NCBI GenBank assembly: GCA_002427755.1
Contig: DIYO01000001.1
Span: 1,116,001 to 1,180,000 of the forward strand
DNA: 64,000 bases
From: Roseivirga sp. UBA6052
Lineage (GTDB): Bacteria > Bacteroidota > Bacteroidia > Cytophagales > Cyclobacteriaceae
Direction: 5' to 3'
Shown here: positions 61,601 to 64,000 of the stretch, piece by piece
Layout: each line of letters begins with the position of its first letter
Position numbering within the stretch: the first letter of the stretch is position 1
Position numbers and translations under genes: made by a program
Notes under the pieces: model-generated
Told to the model about the DNA's origin: nothing
Seen by the model: the letters and a program-made list of their open reading frames with translations, nothing else
Databases searched by the model: none

Positions 61601-63195
61601 AATTAGATGGAGTAATTAGTGGTGAATACAAAATTGAAGGAAGTTTAAAAGAGAGTGTCATGACCGGTAATGGCAGACTATCAGCAGGTGCCATGAAAAT
61701 CAACTACCTCAATACGAATTACAATTTTGATGGTGAAGTAAACCTGAGTGAGAATCTTATCGATTTAAAATCGATGTCACTATCAGATGCATATGAGCAT
61801 ACAGCCTCGCTCAATGGTCAAATCACGCACAACTACTTTAAAGACTTTAGACTCGATCTTGGCGGAAACTTAAATGGTTTACAAGTTCTAAATACCAATG
61901 AAGACCTTAGCGATCTGTACTACGGTTCTGCATTTGCAACAGGTACCATAAACCTAGTGGGCGAAGCTTCTAACCTAACCATTGCGGCTAATGCCCGAAC
62001 CGAACCTAATACAGAGTTATACATACCCATTACTGAAGGCGAAGACGATTTTGATACGCCTGACTACATTACGTTTATAGACAGAACAGATTCAAGCTCA
62101 GTAGAACAGATTCAAGCAGAAGACCTCATTGACAAAATTGAAATCGAAGGTCTGAATCTAGATTTGGATATAGAAGTTACACCAGATGCCTATGTAGAGA
62201 TTATTATAGATGCGAAATCAGGAGATATTATTCGAGGTAGAGCCGAAGGTCAGCTGAGGCTAGAAATAGATACCCAAGGAGATTTCGATATGACTGGCGA
62301 AATCGACATCGTTGAGGGTGCATATAATTTCTCTTTGTACAACATCATCACTAAGGAGTTTATTATTGAGCGACCTAGTTCTATTACTTGGTATGGAGAT
62401 CCCTATGAAGGCATTATGAACATCAATGGGTCTTACAGTCAAAACACTTCGCTTCAACCTATTTTAGAACAAAGTGGATTTGGTGCCATTAACGAAGGCA
62501 CAGGCCAATCCACAACTAGAAGGTTCCCTACTAAAGTCTTGCTTGCGCTAACAGGACCTATGCTGTCTCCAGAGATTGGTTTCGATATTGACTTTAGCGA
62601 TATCCAAGGACAAGAAAACCAGGTGGCCATCAATGCCTTCAAGAATAGAATTCAGAGTGATGAACAAGAGTTGAATAGACAAGTATTGAGTTTAATCGTA
62701 CTCAACAGGTTTTCAGATCAAGGAGGACTCTCCATTGGGGGTAGAACTACTTCTCAAAACGTTAGTCAGTTACTTTCAAATCAGTTAAGCCAACTCATTG
62801 CTCAATTAGACGAAAACCTTGAGGTAGATTTCGATTTAGCCGACTTGGATCAAAATGCCTTCAACACATTTCAGCTTAGACTTTCCTACACTTTCCTGGA
62901 CGGCCGACTGCGTGTGACAAGGGAAGGCGGTCTAACCAATCTAGTAGACATTAACAGTATAGCCGGAGATTGGACAGCAGAATATCTATTAACACAAGAT
63001 GGGCGCTATAAAGTCAAAGTATATTCTCGGAATAACTTCGACCTCACGAATTTGGCTAGCGCACAAAACGCCACCATTAACACCACAGGCGCTAGTATTA
63101 CCCAAACTACTAGCTTCAATAGCTTTAGAGAATTCTTTAGTGGAGTAAACAGAAAACGCAAGCAAAGGCAACCCAAAAATCAATCAGATAATTAA
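58666..63195 (+). CDS. tamB: TamB-like translocation and assembly protein
   Basis: TamB-like proteins span the periplasm as long beta-taco tubes and are linked to lipid transport or outer-membrane protein insertion. The 1509-residue protein has an N-terminal membrane anchor (about residues 19-38), many repeated beta segments with frequent IDG and LNG motifs, and the C-terminal DUF490 pattern (FDMTGEIDIVEGAYNFSLYN, LALTGPMLSPEIGFDIDFSD, QLRLSYTFLDGRLRVTREGG). It starts with TTG at 58666, the only start near the signal anchor, sharing one base with the tsaD ATG. TamA is not adjacent. Confidence 0.92.
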   Translation: MNETIKRSQVIKKRIVKTIFWTLLTPFLLLALIAGLIHLPPIQNYISDELTEYLTEGTGYETNIDYINIRWFNAVSIDGLSIYDQANNEMIGVSEVVLTFRLTELIGKKDIQTKEAWVNGADVNLRTLNDSLPGLNIDDWAIQIAKLTASETVDPDFEPAAFSIDQISLRDSRFSLSDSRRDSISEGLDYNHFQLIDVEADLLNMVAVADTFQVDIKYLTAMDSASGFKVDKLETFFRNSRQGMSFFDLDLQAGDTRITNEVVFNHDRPQQMGYFVDSIYVEANFEGTTIDTKTLSYFAPELKSYDEKVRIEGFFEGTVTNFFSDNFQIDFGNNSSLKGQLEIEGLPNVDQTLFDITLIESLLDIRDLEKYVDDNSYQIASKLGQIEMSAQFDGLVNDFVSDGDFKTSLGNLTTNTQITVFPDILPSYSGSLETEDFNLGEFADLPLFGLIDLNGRIDGEGFLLQNADFNLDASISRVTINDYDYVGIETNGDFAESFFSGQLSVNDPNLNLLAIGSVDLREDNRLFNVAGRLDTARLDLLNLVENEISLASTFNVDFRGLALDSLIGKIDLTDTYFKYLENDISFDSLNLNSNRIGDSRSLDFVSDLAVAKLEGDFEFSTLLSEIESLNEQYRLVFSSQSAAVEEYLTENPPVEEQFNIAYSVEMPDISPFLQLFDSTLYISQNSTIEGRFSNQNSEDFSFIFDSDTFKIANITFLNNDLILNANSLRKADELLTLGYLYSEKQFFANSTETNNLTFEGVWDGKHIDLKQTLGQESTGNYAEIGASIDFFPNKTELRFEDSNLLALGEEWLISEENVIVFGENRIDIENLNIFNKDQSISFDGEIAVLKDSAKTLGIEFNGVEVANLNSFTSQEYTGTLNGSLKAQNLYYSPLLFGNLNLADLKINNFLVGDLSGDLNWNDLARRFDLNFNVNRLGKRIIDLNGEFYPRAKEQLDLNLRLNEANINIAEPYIDDYFSELDGVISGEYKIEGSLKESVMTGNGRLSAGAMKINYLNTNYNFDGEVNLSENLIDLKSMSLSDAYEHTASLNGQITHNYFKDFRLDLGGNLNGLQVLNTNEDLSDLYYGSAFATGTINLVGEASNLTIAANARTEPNTELYIPITEGEDDFDTPDYITFIDRTDSSSVEQIQAEDLIDKIEIEGLNLDLDIEVTPDAYVEIIIDAKSGDIIRGRAEGQLRLEIDTQGDFDMTGEIDIVEGAYNFSLYNIITKEFIIERPSSITWYGDPYEGIMNINGSYSQNTSLQPILEQSGFGAINEGTGQSTTRRFPTKVLLALTGPMLSPEIGFDIDFSDIQGQENQVAINAFKNRIQSDEQELNRQVLSLIVLNRFSDQGGLSIGGRTTSQNVSQLLSNQLSQLIAQLDENLEVDFDLADLDQNAFNTFQLRLSYTFLDGRLRVTREGGLTNLVDINSIAGDWTAEYLLTQDGRYKVKVYSRNNFDLTNLASAQNATINTTGASITQTTSFNSFREFFSGVNRKRKQRQPKNQSDN

Positions 63196-63242
63196 TAAAC
63201 CAATAGCCTTACTTCTAGTTAATTGACCTGAAGACTGAGCTT

Positions 63243-64000
63243 ATGGAAAAGGTGACCATTTTTTGGTTTAGAAGAGATTTAAGACTGGAAGACAATACTG
63301 CACTCAACTATGCATTAAAAGAGAGCAATCCTGTACTTCCCATTTTCATTTTCGATAGGAATATTTTAGACAAGCTTGAAGATAAAGACGATGCTAGGGT
63401 AACCTTTCTTCAAAGGACTATTGCTGAGATTAATGAGAAATTAAAGACATTGGGGTCAGGTTTAAGAACCTTTTATTCTACCCCGAAAGAAGCTTTCAGA
63501 GATATTCTTGAAACCTATGATGTCAAATCAGTTTTTACTAATAGAGACTACGAACCGTATGCCCTCGAACGAGATGAGCAAATTGAGACACTTCTTAAGT
63601 CGAAAGGCATCGGCTTTTACACATTCAAAGACCATGTTATCTTTGAAAAAGAAGAAATTGTATCAGGTTCTGGAGGATTCTATAAGGTTTTCACCCCTTA
63701 CTCCAGAGCTTGGCTGGCTAAGTTTAAAGCGGCTGCACCTCCTCAATTTGGCAACCATCTCCAAGAATCAAATTGGTTTACATGTAACAATCCCAAAGTG
63801 CATGCATTGGAAGAGATGGGGTTTGAACCAACTTCTATTAAACTACCTAGTAGCGATGTAAATGAGCAATTAATTAGGCATTACGCTGAAAAACGAAATA
63901 TCCCTTCCATTGAAGGTACTAGTAGATTAGGATTGCACTTGAGATTTGGTACCCTAAGCATCAGAGCCCTTGCTCATAAGTCTGCAGGGCTAAGTGGTAC
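63243..64000 (+). CDS. Deoxyribodipyrimidine photolyase/cryptochrome (partial, runs off the window)
   Basis: The frame starts with ATG at 63243 and stays open to the window end (about 252 residues). The N-terminal alpha/beta antenna domain is clear: VTIFWFRRDLRLEDNTAL, FTNRDYEPYALERDE, and YKVFTPYSRAWLAKF. The start of the FAD domain is visible in TSRLGLHLRFGTLSIR. It fits class I CPD photolyases, which repair UV pyrimidine dimers using blue light, or closely related cryptochromes. The C-terminal part is missing, so the class is not final. It follows tamB by 47 bases. Confidence 0.94.
   Translation, partial: MEKVTIFWFRRDLRLEDNTALNYALKESNPVLPIFIFDRNILDKLEDKDDARVTFLQRTIAEINEKLKTLGSGLRTFYSTPKEAFRDILETYDVKSVFTNRDYEPYALERDEQIETLLKSKGIGFYTFKDHVIFEKEEIVSGSGGFYKVFTPYSRAWLAKFKAAAPPQFGNHLQESNWFTCNNPKVHALEEMGFEPTSIKLPSSDVNEQLIRHYAEKRNIPSIEGTSRLGLHLRFGTLSIRALAHKSAGLSG

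Noticed and set aside
1..64000. CRISPR arrays, insertion sequences, rRNA, tmRNA, prophage genes
   Set aside because: No direct-repeat arrays, transposase genes, inverted terminal repeats or rRNA sequence were recognised on either strand.

Overview
The window is a chromosomal stretch of a Bacteroidota bacterium, most likely a marine member of the Cytophagales; the rank below phylum is inference. Supporting signs are the alternative complex III plus aa3 oxidase supercluster, the long insert-containing form of IspG, the enlarged LeuS, Bacteroidota-style promoters (TTTG-N19-TAnnTTTG upstream of actA), mostly absent Shine-Dalgarno sequences, several lipoproteins, and small proteins that look Bacteroidota-specific. 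There are no rRNA genes, insertion sequences, phage genes or CRISPR arrays.

Layout. (1) 1-6.9 kb: leuS, a small orphan protein that looks like an RNase A-type toxin, a zincin lipoprotein, and an outer-membrane barrel with a phospholipase A1-like HxSNG motif. (2) 7-12.5 kb: a tight forward group with lycopene cyclase, cardiolipin synthase, an S51 peptidase lipoprotein and an acyl-CoA dehydrogenase. (3) 12.5-17.1 kb: a nucleotide pyrophosphatase/phosphodiesterase, an isochorismatase-family hydrolase, a Rieske oxygenase, a Tat-exported SDR and an ABM-fold protein. (4) 17.2-22.4 kb: ispG, an SDR, and an MlaE/MlaF lipid transporter pair. (5) 22.5-29.6 kb: a reverse-strand pair made of a giant membrane histidine kinase and an 1149-residue outer-membrane protein. 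(6) 29.9-35.9 kb: an AT-rich accessory island. (7) 35.9-52.8 kb: the respiratory block, actABCDEF followed by oxidase subunits, heme A synthesis and assembly genes, all on the reverse strand, with a good promoter at the actA end. (8) 53.1-64 kb: tRNA-Cys, rpsA, a compact tsaD-hotdog-smpB-nlpC-HNH operon, tamB and a photolyase cut by the window edge.

The most interesting region is 29.9-35.9 kb. An HlyD adaptor and a C39-peptidase ABC exporter are followed by a small helix-turn-helix protein and two short peptides with double-glycine leaders. One of these peptides has no ATG and is easily missed. The predicted mature peptides both carry stacked GxxxG motifs, the hallmark of class IIb two-peptide bacteriocins in Firmicutes. 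They are followed by two CPBP (Abi) membrane proteins and a single-pass mini-protein, which are plausible immunity factors. The helix-turn-helix protein itself ends in a perfect-looking double-glycine site plus an 18-residue tail, as if a regulator and an exported signal were fused. I read this as a putative two-peptide bacteriocin system in a Gram-negative Bacteroidota.

The respiratory block encodes a quinol:cytochrome c oxidoreductase (ACIII) and an A-type oxygen reductase, which in related bacteria form a supercomplex that passes electrons from quinol to O2. CtaA and CtaB supply heme A, while DUF420 and a SCO-like protein probably assist assembly.
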